From Deltaproteobacteria bacterium HGW-Deltaproteobacteria-12 (GTDB lineage Bacteria; Desulfobacterota; Syntrophia; Syntrophales; Smithellaceae), in the NCBI GenBank assembly GCA_002840565.1, contig PHBK01000007.1:57348-121347 (forward strand): a stretch of 64,000 bases of DNA, read 5' to 3'. The position numbers and the translations under genes were made by a program. The notes beneath the pieces were generated by a model. It was not told the DNA's origin. It saw nothing but the letters and a program-made list of their open reading frames with translations, and did no database searches. Every line of letters begins with the position of its first letter. Positions within the stretch are counted from its first letter, which is position 1. Positions 18,897 through 28,531 of the stretch are shown here, one piece after another.

Positions 18897-19591
18897 TGGC
18901 GATAGGATTCTTTACCCAAGGTATTGAGTTCACATTACCTCATCCACAAATCCCCCAACGTACGATTTTGCTCCTCTGCGAAGTGATCAAGCGCGCATGG
19001 CAACTGCTTGAAGAATATCCGCCTGATAAATTTTCGTTAAAATCAGCTGATGAAGATACCATTACACAAATGCTAGTTGAGGTTATTGAAAATCGTTTAC
19101 GAAAGAACGGAGAAGTTGATGGATTTGACCGTGTACGATTCGGCAAGGTAATACGTGAACCGAAGATTACAAACTTCAACAAGAAACATCCTGATAAAAT
19201 GCCGGATATTTTCTTCGATCTAAAGCGAGATCAATATCCTATTTTTAGCGAACAGGATGGACTTTTCGTGGAATGTAAACCAATTGACAGTAAACATCCA
19301 ATTTCATCATGCTACTGCGAAAAGGGGATAATACGATTCGTCAACGGTGACTATGCTTGGGCTATGCAGGATGCTTTGATGGTCGGGTATATAAAGAGCC
19401 ATTCCTCGTTTATAAGTCTCGCAACTGTTCTTAACGATGATAAAACGAGTACCTTACTCAACATAATCAGCCACTCTGAAAACAACAAATACGCGATCTA
19501 TCATTCAAATCACAAAAGAGAGTTTGAGTGGCTGGACAGTCGAGGTAAAGCCGGCCCGATTACAGTCACACATCTTTGGCTGTCTCTATAA
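18896..19591 (+). CDS. Putative PD-(D/E)XK nuclease, partner of the methylase
   Basis: 231 aa; no named family recognised. A PD-(D/E)XK-like pattern is visible: Glu62/Glu65 in a helix, Asp104 in KMPDIFFDL, then Glu126-Cys-Lys128 in LFVECKPID at the expected spacing for strand-turn-strand. Next comes a basic/aromatic stretch ending in GDYAWAMQDALMVGY, which looks like the alpha-helix after the core. Overlap with the methylase stop shows it is co-translated. It is most likely the restriction endonuclease of the module. The catalytic assignment rests on motif reading only. Confidence 0.72.
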   Translation: MAIGFFTQGIEFTLPHPQIPQRTILLLCEVIKRAWQLLEEYPPDKFSLKSADEDTITQMLVEVIENRLRKNGEVDGFDRVRFGKVIREPKITNFNKKHPDKMPDIFFDLKRDQYPIFSEQDGLFVECKPIDSKHPISSCYCEKGIIRFVNGDYAWAMQDALMVGYIKSHSSFISLATVLNDDKTSTLLNIISHSENNKYAIYHSNHKREFEWLDSRGKAGPITVTHLWLSL

Positions 19592-19656
19592 TTTCCAGTT
19601 CAGGATTTAAAAACGATTTCGCAGATATAAAAAGCACATATACCGGCAAATTGAGG

Positions 19657-19671
19657 GACATTTCCCGGATT
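19657..19671 (+). repeat. 15-bp repeat, right copy (gacatttcccggatt)
   Basis: Identical to 14661-14675; see that entry. Confidence 0.5.
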
Positions 19672-19750
19672 AAATATCCGTAATCAGAATACGGGAATCA
19701 CATCCTCATATTCGTTCTAACAAACATAGCGCTTCGATTTGAAAGTGGTG

Positions 19751-19846
19751 TCAGGGCTTTTCAAAGTGATGATAATCTTTGGGCTGCTCGAAATTACCCC
19801 CCCAGTGCCAGCCGCGCTCTAAGAATGCCTGGACAACAGGGTGATC
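19751..19846 (-). repeat. 96-bp direct repeat, right copy: 3' end of the intact M15 peptidase gene
   Basis: Same orientation as 14818-14913, with 3 mismatches in 96. This copy is in frame with the full peptidase gene and supplies its last 31 codons and stop. Confidence 0.85.
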
Positions 19847-20305
19847 TGCCGCGATGGTTCCTGTCGTTCCCGGTTGGTATAATGCGCCTGCCGGAGCGAT
19901 TTCCCCGTCGGGATAGATGATCGGATTTTGCGCCGGATTGATGTCCACGGCGCGCCCCAGCGAATGCATCGACAATTTGGTAGTGCCGGCAATGACACGG
20001 AAATTAAAGCCGGAGGAATTGTTGGCGGCCATTGATTTATAATCGTCCCATTGATATCCGGCAATGGGTATGACTTTCCCTACCGGAAATTTCAGTTCTT
20101 CAATCAGTTCAAATATTTTCCAGACATCGTCTTCCAGGTCACTGTTGACAACTATTTGTCCCTGATGCCTTTTGCCGTCAAAGGAATAATAAAAGACGTC
20201 GAGAAACGATAAATTATCGATTATTTCCTCCGGGGCTGTTGTTCCTTCAATGGCTTCGGCAAAGCTCATTGCGCTGTCCACAATTATCTCTTCCATATTG
20301 GACAT
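19751..20305 (-). CDS. D-Ala-D-Ala carboxypeptidase/endopeptidase-like protein, M15 family
   Basis: 184 aa, possibly a peptidoglycan peptidase. Zinc-site residues are recognisable: His114 and Asp121 in SMHSLGRAVDIN, and HHFE near the C-terminus (HHF at 179-181). The domain is preceded by about 70 residues without a clear family. No signal peptide is visible, so export or a cytoplasmic/phage-like lysis role is unresolved. It starts after GGAGA on the minus strand. The 3' end is duplicated on the far side of the adjacent island. Confidence 0.85.
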   Translation of the reverse strand: MSNMEEIIVDSAMSFAEAIEGTTAPEEIIDNLSFLDVFYYSFDGKRHQGQIVVNSDLEDDVWKIFELIEELKFPVGKVIPIAGYQWDDYKSMAANNSSGFNFRVIAGTTKLSMHSLGRAVDINPAQNPIIYPDGEIAPAGALYQPGTTGTIAADHPVVQAFLERGWHWGGNFEQPKDYHHFEKP

Positions 20306-20339
20306 GAAAAATCTCCTTTGTTCAAAAAATCCTCCCTCC

Positions 20340-20360
20340 CCCTCCTTTAGGAAAGGAGGG
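20340..20360. repeat. Hairpin in the DUF4922-peptidase gap
   Basis: CCCTCCTTT (20340-20348) and AAAGGAGGG (20352-20360) form a 9-bp stem with a 3-base loop. On the minus strand it is followed by a G-rich run and then TTTTTT. It resembles the dispersed sequence near 27215-27245 and may be a weak terminator for the DUF4922 transcript. Confidence 0.5.
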
Positions 20361-20441
20361 CATTAAAAGCTCAGCCATTATGACACGGCATCGGAAGCCG
20401 GAAGAATGATTCTATGGAATTTCCTGTTTATCACAAGACCT

Positions 20442-21410
20442 TTATAGCTCTTCGATTATATATTTCAGCGTTTCTTCCGGCAGAGATACTTCCCGATAAA
20501 TGTCACGAATCATGTCCCCATCGAGACGGTCAAAATCCAGCTTCAGCGGCGTGATGATCAATCCGGCCATGTCGATTGCACCCGGAGAAATAAAAATTCT
20601 TTGCTCACCGGCCGCATAAAAGGAATCCGGACGATGCCGGGAGCGGAAGAAAATAATTATCCGCCATTGGCCATGATCAGAGGAGCACAGCACATTGATC
20701 ATGGGTTCATCGCTTAAGGAAAGAACTTTTTGCGCAGCTTGAAGAAGGCGGGCAAACTGAAAAAGCAACAAGTCTTTATCGCCTCCAACGAAGACCATTG
20801 CTGCACGATTTATTCCCTCTCCGCAGTATATTTTAACGGCGGCATCATTGATGATCCGAAAATGCCCGGGAAAGGATTCCAACAGCGGCAAAGAATTGGC
20901 CGGTATTGCCTGAAAGTGCAAATGATCAGGGGCGGACGCGCCACAGGCAGGACCGTTGTAAATTACAGCAAACTCAGGCGACAGATCCGCTGTTAAGTCC
21001 AATAATCGTTCCATGGACATAGCAACGGCCTGGGGCTGATGCTGCATATGCGCCACGGTAAAATGTTTTGCAAAAACAGGCGCGGGATTGCAGAGAATCA
21101 GATAATCTTTTGAATAGAGGATTCCTTTTTGCTCGGGCGGCAGATTCCCTGAGCATAAAAAACAAGGCCTGTTTTTAATTGATTCCGCATCTACGGCTGC
21201 GCCTGCACTTACCTTCCGTGCCGGATTAAATTGTACGCCTGTCTCATAGCCGGCGCCCCTGATCAATCTGCTCTGAATGTCGGCCAGTCCTTGCTGAGCC
21301 GAGGCCAGTTGCGGCCAGCTCTTTTTTTGCGCTTCCAGCAGGGCTAAACAGAGCGCCGACAGTTGCTTCCGATCGCTCCGGGGGAACGCCGAAAATATTT
21401 TACTTTCCAA
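20442..21410 (-). CDS. DUF4922/HIT-like nucleotide phosphorylase family protein
   Basis: 322 aa. CFLC near residue 83 and the HIT-like active motif APDHLHFQA (H-x-H-x-Q) relate it to the Ap4A/GDP-hexose phosphorylase superfamily, whose central His forms a nucleotidyl intermediate. It starts immediately after the stop of the glycosyltransferase gene, with no gap, so the two are coupled and may act on the same nucleotide sugar or glycan. Substrate not known. Confidence 0.8.
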   Translation of the reverse strand: MESKIFSAFPRSDRKQLSALCLALLEAQKKSWPQLASAQQGLADIQSRLIRGAGYETGVQFNPARKVSAGAAVDAESIKNRPCFLCSGNLPPEQKGILYSKDYLILCNPAPVFAKHFTVAHMQHQPQAVAMSMERLLDLTADLSPEFAVIYNGPACGASAPDHLHFQAIPANSLPLLESFPGHFRIINDAAVKIYCGEGINRAAMVFVGGDKDLLLFQFARLLQAAQKVLSLSDEPMINVLCSSDHGQWRIIIFFRSRHRPDSFYAAGEQRIFISPGAIDMAGLIITPLKLDFDRLDGDMIRDIYREVSLPEETLKYIIEEL

Positions 21411-22835
21411 TCAGGCCTCTTTTTTATTCATTATTTGCCGCGCTTTTATTTCCAGAGTGCGCAATTTGTCTTTATAAGCGTCATAGCTGTTTTGTTTTTC
21501 GACGGAAAGCGCGGCATCGGTGTTATCCGTCCAGCGGCGGCACAGGTAAAGACTGGAATAAATACGCCCGATCTCATATTCCCGCGTTATCCTCAGCGCC
21601 GCCGCATAATCTTCTCCATAGCCGACATTGGGAAAGCCGACTTTCCGCAGGATCGCCGTGTTGAAGGCGCGGGGAGCGCCCAAGCCATTGATCCGCAGGG
21701 CGTTATTGTGTCCATTGGCGGCAGTCCATTCGCGATGATCAATCAGTCCGGGAGGGATGGTCTGCAAACGCTCGTTGACAATCGTATAAGAACCGACAAC
21801 CATAGCGCAGTTTTTTTCCTCAAAAACATCGATGATCTTTTGGAGGACATGGGGTGAAGAATAAAGATCGTCGGAATCAAGCTGCACGGCATAACGCCCG
21901 CAGCAGGCGGAATAAATCGCCTCATTCCAGCAACCGCCGATATTGAGATCACGGCGGGCGGGGATATGATGCCGTATCTTCGGATATTGCCGGGCCAGGC
22001 GCTGTACTATTCGGGTTGTGCCGTCGGTGGAATGATTATCCACTACAATAATATTGAAATCGAAGGTTGTTTCCTGGCTAAGCGCGCTTAGCAGGGCATC
22101 CCTGATGGTCCTTTTGCGGTTAAGCACTGGAATGACAATGCTGGCCTGCAGGGGAAAGGAAACATTTGTCTTTCCCGCTTTCTTAATGCGCGGCGGCAGA
22201 TAAGCGCCCGCTAATTTTAAATAACCCGTGGCAATTTTTTCCATTTGCTTTTGCCTTTGAGCATTGCGGCGGGCAACATACGCGAAATGATCTTCCGGGG
22301 TTTTATTTCCGCGCTTTGCCGGAATGTCCCTGCGGACGACAACAGCATAAAGAAATTCCGGGATATGGATAAGTGAATATTGGAGAGAGATTTTCAACCG
22401 CAGATCATAAAAAGCTAAACCGGGGTCATGTGGCAACTTCCCGTATTTTTTCAAAACTTCCTTGATGGCGGAAGTCGAAAAAAGCAAAACATCTCCGAAG
22501 TTGAAGCTGTCGCGAATACTCCCCGGCTGATAATCAAGAAGCGGACGGGGAAGATACCCGGTTCCCTTTTTGACAAGATAATCGGAGTAAACAAGTCCTG
22601 CCTGGGTATCGCCGGCAACCGCCATCAGACGGAGGATTGCGCCGGCATCAATCCGGATTTCTTTTCCTGCGGTGACAGCCAGCACATATGGCGCCTTAAG
22701 TTCCGGCAGGAAGGAAGATAAATTTTTAACGTCCTTTGCCGTAATGCCGGCGCTCAAATGCAGAGTATCTCCCTGCGCCGCATCATTCCAGGCAGAAAAC
22801 AAGAAATCGCCGAATTTGTAGAATTCCGGGGTCAT
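21411..22835 (-). CDS. Glycosyltransferase family 2 protein
   Basis: 474 aa. An N-terminal stretch of about 200 residues contains degenerate GT-A-like elements (AGLVYSDYLVKKG), followed by a complete GT2 domain: SIVIPVLNRKRTIRDAL, VVDNHSTDGT and the DXD-type QLDSDDLYSS, then GYGEDYAAALR. No membrane segments are evident, so it should be cytoplasmic or peripheral. It may build a storage or cell-surface polysaccharide. Gene order lptE, glycosyltransferase, DUF4922 suggests envelope or glycan work. Confidence 0.87.
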   Translation of the reverse strand: MTPEFYKFGDFLFSAWNDAAQGDTLHLSAGITAKDVKNLSSFLPELKAPYVLAVTAGKEIRIDAGAILRLMAVAGDTQAGLVYSDYLVKKGTGYLPRPLLDYQPGSIRDSFNFGDVLLFSTSAIKEVLKKYGKLPHDPGLAFYDLRLKISLQYSLIHIPEFLYAVVVRRDIPAKRGNKTPEDHFAYVARRNAQRQKQMEKIATGYLKLAGAYLPPRIKKAGKTNVSFPLQASIVIPVLNRKRTIRDALLSALSQETTFDFNIIVVDNHSTDGTTRIVQRLARQYPKIRHHIPARRDLNIGGCWNEAIYSACCGRYAVQLDSDDLYSSPHVLQKIIDVFEEKNCAMVVGSYTIVNERLQTIPPGLIDHREWTAANGHNNALRINGLGAPRAFNTAILRKVGFPNVGYGEDYAAALRITREYEIGRIYSSLYLCRRWTDNTDAALSVEKQNSYDAYKDKLRTLEIKARQIMNKKEA

Positions 22836-22865
22836 GGTTATCGAGTTATACTTAATGATTATGGT

Positions 22866-23402
22866 TCAAAAACCGGACATCATTTGATTAAAAGTTTTTT
22901 CCGCAGTGTCATTGGCCAGTTTAATGAACGCAGCTTTTCTTGTTGCCGGCAGCAGATTAATATTGCTGTCAACGGTGTAATCAACCGTTCCGGCTATATT
23001 TGGCGACTTCCAGATGTCCTTGCCGCTTTCTTTTTCCCGAAAAGTCAATTCCATGGTCATTGTTGCCCGTTCCTCCGCCGCTACTGAACTGCTGCGGTAA
23101 GAAAGGGGAGTTGTGGTGAGATTGATTATGTTCCCCGAAATTATTGCATCCGCCATTTGGGCGCTTTCGACAATCTTAAAACGTTGTGTCTGGATGAATT
23201 GGCCGATGAAAGCCGACCGGACATAATTCTCCAGTTCGGCCTGAGCGGTTTTATTGCCGAACTGACCCACATAAATCTTTTGGATCCGTTTGTCGATGTA
23301 GTCGCCCTGCGGGGCAAAGGCATAACCGCAGGACATGATAATCGCGCAAAGACAGCAGATCAATAATGATCTCAGGAAAGATTGGCCGGTTTTCTTTTTC
23401 AC
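22866..23402 (-). CDS. lptE: LPS-assembly lipoprotein LptE
   Basis: 178 aa with signal peptide and lipobox Cys25 (IIMSCGYAF), the typical LptE opening after the signal. The LptE fold is recognisable by YVGQFGNKTAQAELENYV and repeated strand patterns. It works with LptD in the outer membrane to insert LPS, which supports a Gram-negative envelope. It lies directly downstream of leuS, a very common order (leuS-lptE). Confidence 0.87.
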   Translation of the reverse strand: MKKKTGQSFLRSLLICCLCAIIMSCGYAFAPQGDYIDKRIQKIYVGQFGNKTAQAELENYVRSAFIGQFIQTQRFKIVESAQMADAIISGNIINLTTTPLSYRSSSVAAEERATMTMELTFREKESGKDIWKSPNIAGTVDYTVDSNINLLPATRKAAFIKLANDTAEKTFNQMMSGF

Positions 23403-23465
23403 TCTAAAACCTTCAATAATGTCATTTGTGCACTTATGCCTTATCGCGTGTCTACTGGAGCAGCA

Positions 23466-26051
23466 TTACGGGGCAGCAACAATGTTGACCAGCTTTTTCG
23501 GGACATAAATGACTTTACGAATATTGGCTCCTTTGAGCAGGGAGGCAATTTTTTCATCCGCCAGAGCTGCCGCCTTGATGCTTTCCTCTTCTTCATCCAC
23601 CGCCACCGTTATCCGGCTGCGCAGTTTGCCGTTGATCTGCAGGACAATGGTTATCTTTTCTTCGCTGGCAATGGTTTTGTCGTATTGCGGCCAGGAGACG
23701 GCGGCCACGGGCGTGCCGTAGCCCAGCATCTGCCAGAGCTCTTCGGTTATATGCGGGACAATGGGCGCCAGCAAAACAATGGCGCTTTCCAGAGCCTCGC
23801 GCACGGCCGCCAGAGCTGTTTTGTCATCGCTGCCGGGACGATTAAGCGAGTAGAGTGTGTTCACCAGTTCCATTACCGCGCTGATCGCCGTATTGAAATG
23901 GAAACGGTCTTCAATATCAATTGTGACTTTCCGAATGGTTTGATGAGTTTTGCGGCGCAGGTTTTTCAGCTCGCCTTCCAGTGTATCGCTGCCGCTCATC
24001 GGTTTTACATCCTTAATGTCATCGAAGTATTCCATAAAAATGCGCCACAGACGGCTGAGGAAGCGGAATGATCCTTCCACGCCCTGATCGCTCCATTCGA
24101 GATCCTTTTCCGGAGGCGCGGCAAAAAGGCAGAACATTCTTGCCGTATCGGCGCCGTAAGTTGTGATCAGATAATCCGGGTCGATAACATTTTTCAGGGA
24201 TTTGGACATTTTTTCCGTTTTTCCGATGGTTACTTCTTTTTGGCAGGTGACGCATTTCCCGTCTTCTACCTGCTCCGGAAACAGATAGCCGTGTTCGGAA
24301 CATTTCATGGTTTCTTTGCAAACCATACCCTGCGTAAGCAGGTTCAAGAAAGGTTCATCAACGCCGAGAACACCGAAATCGCGCAGCACTTTGGTATAGA
24401 AACGGGAATAAAGCAAATGCAGAATGGCGTGTTCGATGCCGCCGATATACTGGTCAACCGGCATCCAGTAATCGAGCTTCCTACGGTCCAGCCCCGGCTT
24501 TTCCCGGCAATCGGCGCTGCAGAAGCGATCAAAGTACCAGGAGGACTCCACAAACGTATCCATAGTGTCTGTTTCTCTTTTGGCCGGCGCGCTGCATTGA
24601 GGGCAGGAGGTTTCGGTGAATTCCTTCAGTGCGGCGAGCGGTGATCCTCCTTCCCCGGTGAAGACAACGTCACGGGGCAGGATGATCGGCAAATCGGATT
24701 CGGCCACGGGCACGAGGCCGCATTTTTCACAGTTAACCATGGGAATGGGTGCACCCCAGTAACGCTGCCGGGAAATTCCCCAATCGCGCAGACGGTATTG
24801 AATGGTACGCTTGCCCCGGCCGATGGACTCCAAATAATTCGCTATCGATTCGAGAGCTTTTCTATTCTCTAGGCCGTCGAATTGGCCGGAGTGAATTAAA
24901 ACGCCTTCCCCGACATAGGCTTCGGTCATATTATGAACGTTTAGCGGTTTATCATGAGGCTGGATGACGACGATCATCGGCAGATTGAATTTTTTGGCAA
25001 ATTCAAAGTCCCGCTGATCATGCGTCGGGACAGCCATGACACAGCCGGTGCCGTAATCGGCCAGAACGAAATTTGTGGCATAAACGGGCATACGATGTCC
25101 GGTTAAGGGATTCTGGCAGTAAGCCTCTAAAAAGATTCCCTCTTTTTCATAATAATCGGATGTCCGCATGAGCCGGTCCTGTTTTTTGACCTTTTCAACA
25201 AACTGCCGCACATCATTTTCAATGGGTTTGCCGGCCGATAATTCCGTAACGAGAGGATGTTCGGCGGCAATCAGCATGAAAGTTGCGCCGAAAAGGGTAT
25301 CCTGCCGGGTGGTGAAAACATGAATGTCCTTATCTGATCCGAGCAGCGGAAAAATCACATCGCAGCCGAAGCTTTTACCGATCCAGTTCCGCTGCATCGT
25401 TAACACTCTTTCCGGCCAACCGGGCAGTTTATCGCAATAATCAAGCAATTCTTCGATATAAGAGGTGATCTTAAAAAACCATTGCTCCAACACTTTTTCG
25501 CTGACTTCATCGCCGCAGCGCCAGCACAGGCCTGCTTCCACCTGCTCATTGGCCAGAACGGTTTCGCACTTGGCGCAGTAATTAACAGTGGAGCGTTTTT
25601 TATAGGCCAACCCTTTTTCATACATCCACAGGAAAAAAAGTTGCTCCCAGCGGTAATAATCAGGTTCACAGGTGGATAATTCCCGGTCCCAGTCATAACT
25701 GAATCCCATTCTTTTGAGCTGCTTTCTCATATGGGCGATGTTTTCATTAGTCCACTGGGAAGGATGAATTTTATGCTCGATGGCGGCGTTTTCCGCGGGC
25801 ATGCCAAAAGAGTCCCACCCCATGGGATGCAGGACATTAAATCCCTTCATGCGCTTATAGCGGGCAACAACATCGCCGATTGTATAATTGCGGACGTGGC
25901 CGATATGAATTTTACCGGAAGGATAGGGAAACATTTCCAGCAGATAGTATTTACTCTTTTGCGGGTCTTCGGTAACTTTAAAAGTCTTTTCCTGTTCCCA
26001 CTTGCCTTGCCATTTCTCTTCAATTTGCTGAGGTTCGTATCTGACGTTCAT
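23466..26051 (-). CDS. leuS: Leucyl-tRNA synthetase
   Basis: 861 aa class I synthetase. HIGH is at residues 49-52 ([10 protein letters not shown]) and KMSKS near 613 ([10 protein letters not shown]). The CP1 editing domain is present, with zinc-type cysteines (YCAKC, CWRCG) and a further CPQC/CVTC set. Start ATG 26051 ([15 protein letters not shown]) was chosen over an upstream in-frame start at 26132 because family members begin here and GGAG precedes it by 8 bases. Confidence 0.97.
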   Translation of the reverse strand: MNVRYEPQQIEEKWQGKWEQEKTFKVTEDPQKSKYYLLEMFPYPSGKIHIGHVRNYTIGDVVARYKRMKGFNVLHPMGWDSFGMPAENAAIEHKIHPSQWTNENIAHMRKQLKRMGFSYDWDRELSTCEPDYYRWEQLFFLWMYEKGLAYKKRSTVNYCAKCETVLANEQVEAGLCWRCGDEVSEKVLEQWFFKITSYIEELLDYCDKLPGWPERVLTMQRNWIGKSFGCDVIFPLLGSDKDIHVFTTRQDTLFGATFMLIAAEHPLVTELSAGKPIENDVRQFVEKVKKQDRLMRTSDYYEKEGIFLEAYCQNPLTGHRMPVYATNFVLADYGTGCVMAVPTHDQRDFEFAKKFNLPMIVVIQPHDKPLNVHNMTEAYVGEGVLIHSGQFDGLENRKALESIANYLESIGRGKRTIQYRLRDWGISRQRYWGAPIPMVNCEKCGLVPVAESDLPIILPRDVVFTGEGGSPLAALKEFTETSCPQCSAPAKRETDTMDTFVESSWYFDRFCSADCREKPGLDRRKLDYWMPVDQYIGGIEHAILHLLYSRFYTKVLRDFGVLGVDEPFLNLLTQGMVCKETMKCSEHGYLFPEQVEDGKCVTCQKEVTIGKTEKMSKSLKNVIDPDYLITTYGADTARMFCLFAAPPEKDLEWSDQGVEGSFRFLSRLWRIFMEYFDDIKDVKPMSGSDTLEGELKNLRRKTHQTIRKVTIDIEDRFHFNTAISAVMELVNTLYSLNRPGSDDKTALAAVREALESAIVLLAPIVPHITEELWQMLGYGTPVAAVSWPQYDKTIASEEKITIVLQINGKLRSRITVAVDEEEESIKAAALADEKIASLLKGANIRKVIYVPKKLVNIVAAP

Positions 26052-26175
26052 AGCCTGCTCCGTTAAACATAAAATATAGTTGATTTGTCTAGCATATCGC
26101 CTGTCTGCTTGCAATGCCTTTGTCACAGACATCTTTCATGGCGCCAACACTGCGGGTGGTTCTCCCCATCAAAAC

Positions 26176-27180
26176 TTAATCCGGGGCCAGCTTTTGCATA
26201 CAAAGACCGGCCAGATTCCGCAGAACCGGCAATGTTTCCGCAGAACCGGCAACCGCCAGTAAATTCCGGAGGCCATGGTCAATATGTTGCAGAAACGCGG
26301 GTTTATTTTTCTTTAATCCCAAAAAACCATACGCTCCCAGCGCTTGCATGAGGCGCTGCGCGGCGGCCTCCCGGAAATTATTGCTGAATACATAAAGGCT
26401 ATAGGAAGGTTGCATCAAATCATAATAAAATGTTACAAGTTCATTTTGCTCGGCGGCGGCAAGGGTAACATAGGGGTCGCAGATCAGGGAGCCCAGATCA
26501 TAAAAAAGGCAACCCCGCCGCATCCCCTGAAAATCAATCAGATAAGGCCGGCCGTTTGGCAACATTATATTCTGCGACTGCAAATCACGATGAATTAGGG
26601 ACGGTTCTATTTTTAGCAGGCGGGCAATTAAGCTGCCTAATTCCTTTTGTAAGTTCTTTATATAAGACGGAGACAGTTCCAATTGGCAAACCGCACCGAC
26701 AAAGTTTTCCAGAAAATAATTATGCTCCCAGCGGTACAGTTCTTCGCCGTAGCTCTCTGCCAGTTTTAACCCCGAAGGCAGCCGGGCGAGATCAAAGGCA
26801 TGCATTTTGCGGATCTGCCGCAACACCTGAAAATAATGCTCGCGGCGCTGCTCCCAGGGCAAAGCTCTTTGTGACCACAAATCAATATCGCCTAAATCTT
26901 CCATCAGAATGAAATGGGAGTCAGCGTCCTGCGCCATGATGCGGGGCACGGCAACATTGATCCCGGCCAGAAAATTGTTGATGTCCGCCCAGCAAAGGTT
27001 TTCGGCGGCATCAATGCCGTAGTGCATAAAGATCAAACCGGGACGATCCGGCAGCAAGACGCGGAAAAAACTGCGGTCGGAGCCGCCTTTATTGATGGGA
27101 TTTAATTCCCAACCCGCCGTCCCCAGATGTTCAGTTAAAAATTTCTTTATTTCTTTATTCATAACTCCATGTCGTGTCAT
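26176..27180 (-). CDS. Aminoglycoside-phosphotransferase-fold sugar kinase, AmgK-like
   Basis: 334 aa with the APH/choline-kinase catalytic loop HRDLQSQN (197-204) and metal-binding DFQ (216-218). Family and neighbourhood (next to a MurU-like nucleotidyltransferase) suggest an anomeric MurNAc/GlcNAc kinase as in the Pseudomonas AmgK-MurU recycling pathway. The start is uncertain: Met7 (27162) has GGAG only 2 bases away, and Met1 has no clear Shine-Dalgarno. Alternative: a kinase for another sugar such as heptose or glycerol-type substrates. Confidence 0.82.
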   Translation of the reverse strand: MTRHGVMNKEIKKFLTEHLGTAGWELNPINKGGSDRSFFRVLLPDRPGLIFMHYGIDAAENLCWADINNFLAGINVAVPRIMAQDADSHFILMEDLGDIDLWSQRALPWEQRREHYFQVLRQIRKMHAFDLARLPSGLKLAESYGEELYRWEHNYFLENFVGAVCQLELSPSYIKNLQKELGSLIARLLKIEPSLIHRDLQSQNIMLPNGRPYLIDFQGMRRGCLFYDLGSLICDPYVTLAAAEQNELVTFYYDLMQPSYSLYVFSNNFREAAAQRLMQALGAYGFLGLKKNKPAFLQHIDHGLRNLLAVAGSAETLPVLRNLAGLCMQKLAPD

Positions 27181-27209
27181 GTTAATATCTGTTTACCGTT
27201 TGCAGTGTA

Positions 27210-27246
27210 TCCCGCTTTGGCAAAGGGGGATGGAGGGGGATTTCAA
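27210..27246. repeat. Dispersed intergenic repeat-like sequence
   Basis: On the minus strand this reads as a C-rich tract, then CTTTGCCAAAGCGGGAT, with potential to pair GCTTTGGCAAAGGGGG on plus. A related C-rich hairpin lies at 20340-20360. Likely a non-coding repeat; function unknown. Confidence 0.35.
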
Positions 27247-27266
27247 AAAATGTTCAACATGGACCA

Positions 27267-27983
27267 TTAATAATTAATTCCCTGTTTTAATGTATTGTAT
27301 TCTTCCAGCGTGCCCAAATCATGCCAATGACCATCATCAATGACTACCCCGCCGACAGAACGGGAATTCTGTTTAATCATTTCGATAAGGGGCGGTACGA
27401 TGGATTCAATCCTGCCCGCCTGTAACCGACTTAAAAATGATTTCTCCACGATGTAAATTCCGGCAAAAAGGCAGGATTGCACCCCCGGATTGTTTAAGAC
27501 ATGCCGCATATCACAAACAAAACCATCCCCATCAATGCTGACATTGAGCAGGGGCCCGTTCGAGCGCAAAGCCAATGTAACTTCAGACCTGCCGGAAAAA
27601 TGCCGGTCCAACAAGGGTGTCAGCGGCAGGTTGGTAATGATATCAGCGTTGTAAACAATAAGACGTTCATCATAGGCAAGCAAATCCTCAATATTTTTAA
27701 TGCCTCCGCCAGTATCCAGCAGCACGGGCTCGTGCCGGAAAGTTATCGGGATGCCCTGCCAGGTGTTTGCGGGAAAGGCCGCCGCATATTTTTCCGCGCA
27801 GTGATGGGTATTGACAATAAACCGGCGCACGCCGGCTGCGCGTAAATGTTCCATGGAATAGGTGATCATCGGCCGGCCGCCAATAGGCAAAAGCGGTTTG
27901 GGCATATTGTCGGTAAGCGGCCGGAGCCTCGTGCCCAGACCGGCTCCCAGAAGAAATGCCGTCCTAATTTGTCTTTTTTGCAT
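27267..27983 (-). CDS. Sugar-1-phosphate nucleotidyltransferase, MurU-like
   Basis: 238 aa. The nucleotide-binding signature [13 protein letters not shown] with [10 protein letters not shown] at residues 12-37 and the metal-binding YNADI are present. There is no C-terminal left-handed beta helix, so it is a single-domain enzyme as MurU is. ATG 27983 replaces the longer TTG start. Paired with the AmgK-like kinase downstream; together they could make UDP-MurNAc, bypassing MurA/MurB. A broken copy of its 5' part occurs at 31786-31938. Confidence 0.85.
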   Translation of the reverse strand: MQKRQIRTAFLLGAGLGTRLRPLTDNMPKPLLPIGGRPMITYSMEHLRAAGVRRFIVNTHHCAEKYAAAFPANTWQGIPITFRHEPVLLDTGGGIKNIEDLLAYDERLIVYNADIITNLPLTPLLDRHFSGRSEVTLALRSNGPLLNVSIDGDGFVCDMRHVLNNPGVQSCLFAGIYIVEKSFLSRLQAGRIESIVPPLIEMIKQNSRSVGGVVIDDGHWHDLGTLEEYNTLKQGINY

Positions 27984-28102
27984 AATATCTTCTAACAATC
28001 CAGGCTTAACGACATTATGTTTCGCCGGAGCATTTACCTTGAGCCCTGATCCTTAAACCTTCGGTCTTCAGTCCTCAGCCTTGAACCTTTCGCCTTTGAC
28101 CT

Positions 28103-28450
28103 TTAACCTGTCTTTACCCCTGACTTCGGTGGCAGCGTCCGGACAAAAGATACACCCCGCCGCACCCAGGTGTTGAGCGCTTTATCCGTATCCAGGGCTT
28201 CGGATAAAATCATTACCCAGCCTTTCATCGGCTTGCCCGTGATGTCGAATTCTTTTGTGTCCTTCCGCTTTAGCATTTCCTGGTATTTATTTGCGCCCAC
28301 CCGCACAATCAGATCATCGTTAATAATACCGCAGACCATATTGCCGCAAAGCAAAAAGCAGATTCCCCCGAACATTTTTCTTTCCGCAAACCCGGGCTCT
28401 TCCTCGATAATTTCCCGGATTCGCTGCGCCAAACCTATATCGTAGCTCAT
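28103..28450 (-). CDS. TfoX N-terminal domain protein
   Basis: 115 aa covering only the TfoX-N domain: MFGGICFLLCGNMVCGII, the DDLIVRVG strand and the closing MKGWVMI. In gamma-proteobacteria TfoX regulates competence, but stand-alone N-domains are widespread and of unknown role. It lies 81 bases downstream of the ArsC-like selenoprotein gene in the same direction. Confidence 0.85.
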   Translation of the reverse strand: MSYDIGLAQRIREIIEEEPGFAERKMFGGICFLLCGNMVCGIINDDLIVRVGANKYQEMLKRKDTKEFDITGKPMKGWVMILSEALDTDKALNTWVRRGVSFVRTLPPKSGVKTG

Positions 28451-28531
28451 ATTCCACCCCGGTTGAAATCAATTTATGCAATTAACGGCTAATTGTGGAC
28501 GCAAAGATTTAACCCCGGCAGCCTTCCCGCA

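Larger units (their letters stand above)
14818..19846. mobile_element. Putative genomic island carrying repressor-methylase-nuclease module
   Basis: About 5 kb bounded by the two 96-bp direct repeats and holding three overlapping plus-strand genes plus their promoter. The content is visibly more AT-rich than the flanks, and codon choice differs (more AAA/AAT/ATA). The intact peptidase gene lies outside on the right; its displaced tail lies on the left. No integrase, transposase or tRNA target is seen, so mobilisation would need help in trans or an integrase now lost. Confidence 0.5.

Noticed and set aside
27984..28102. Possible short tandem repeat array (ccttaaacctt/gaaccttt units)
   Set aside because: Units are irregular and too short; looks like composition bias in an intergenic gap.
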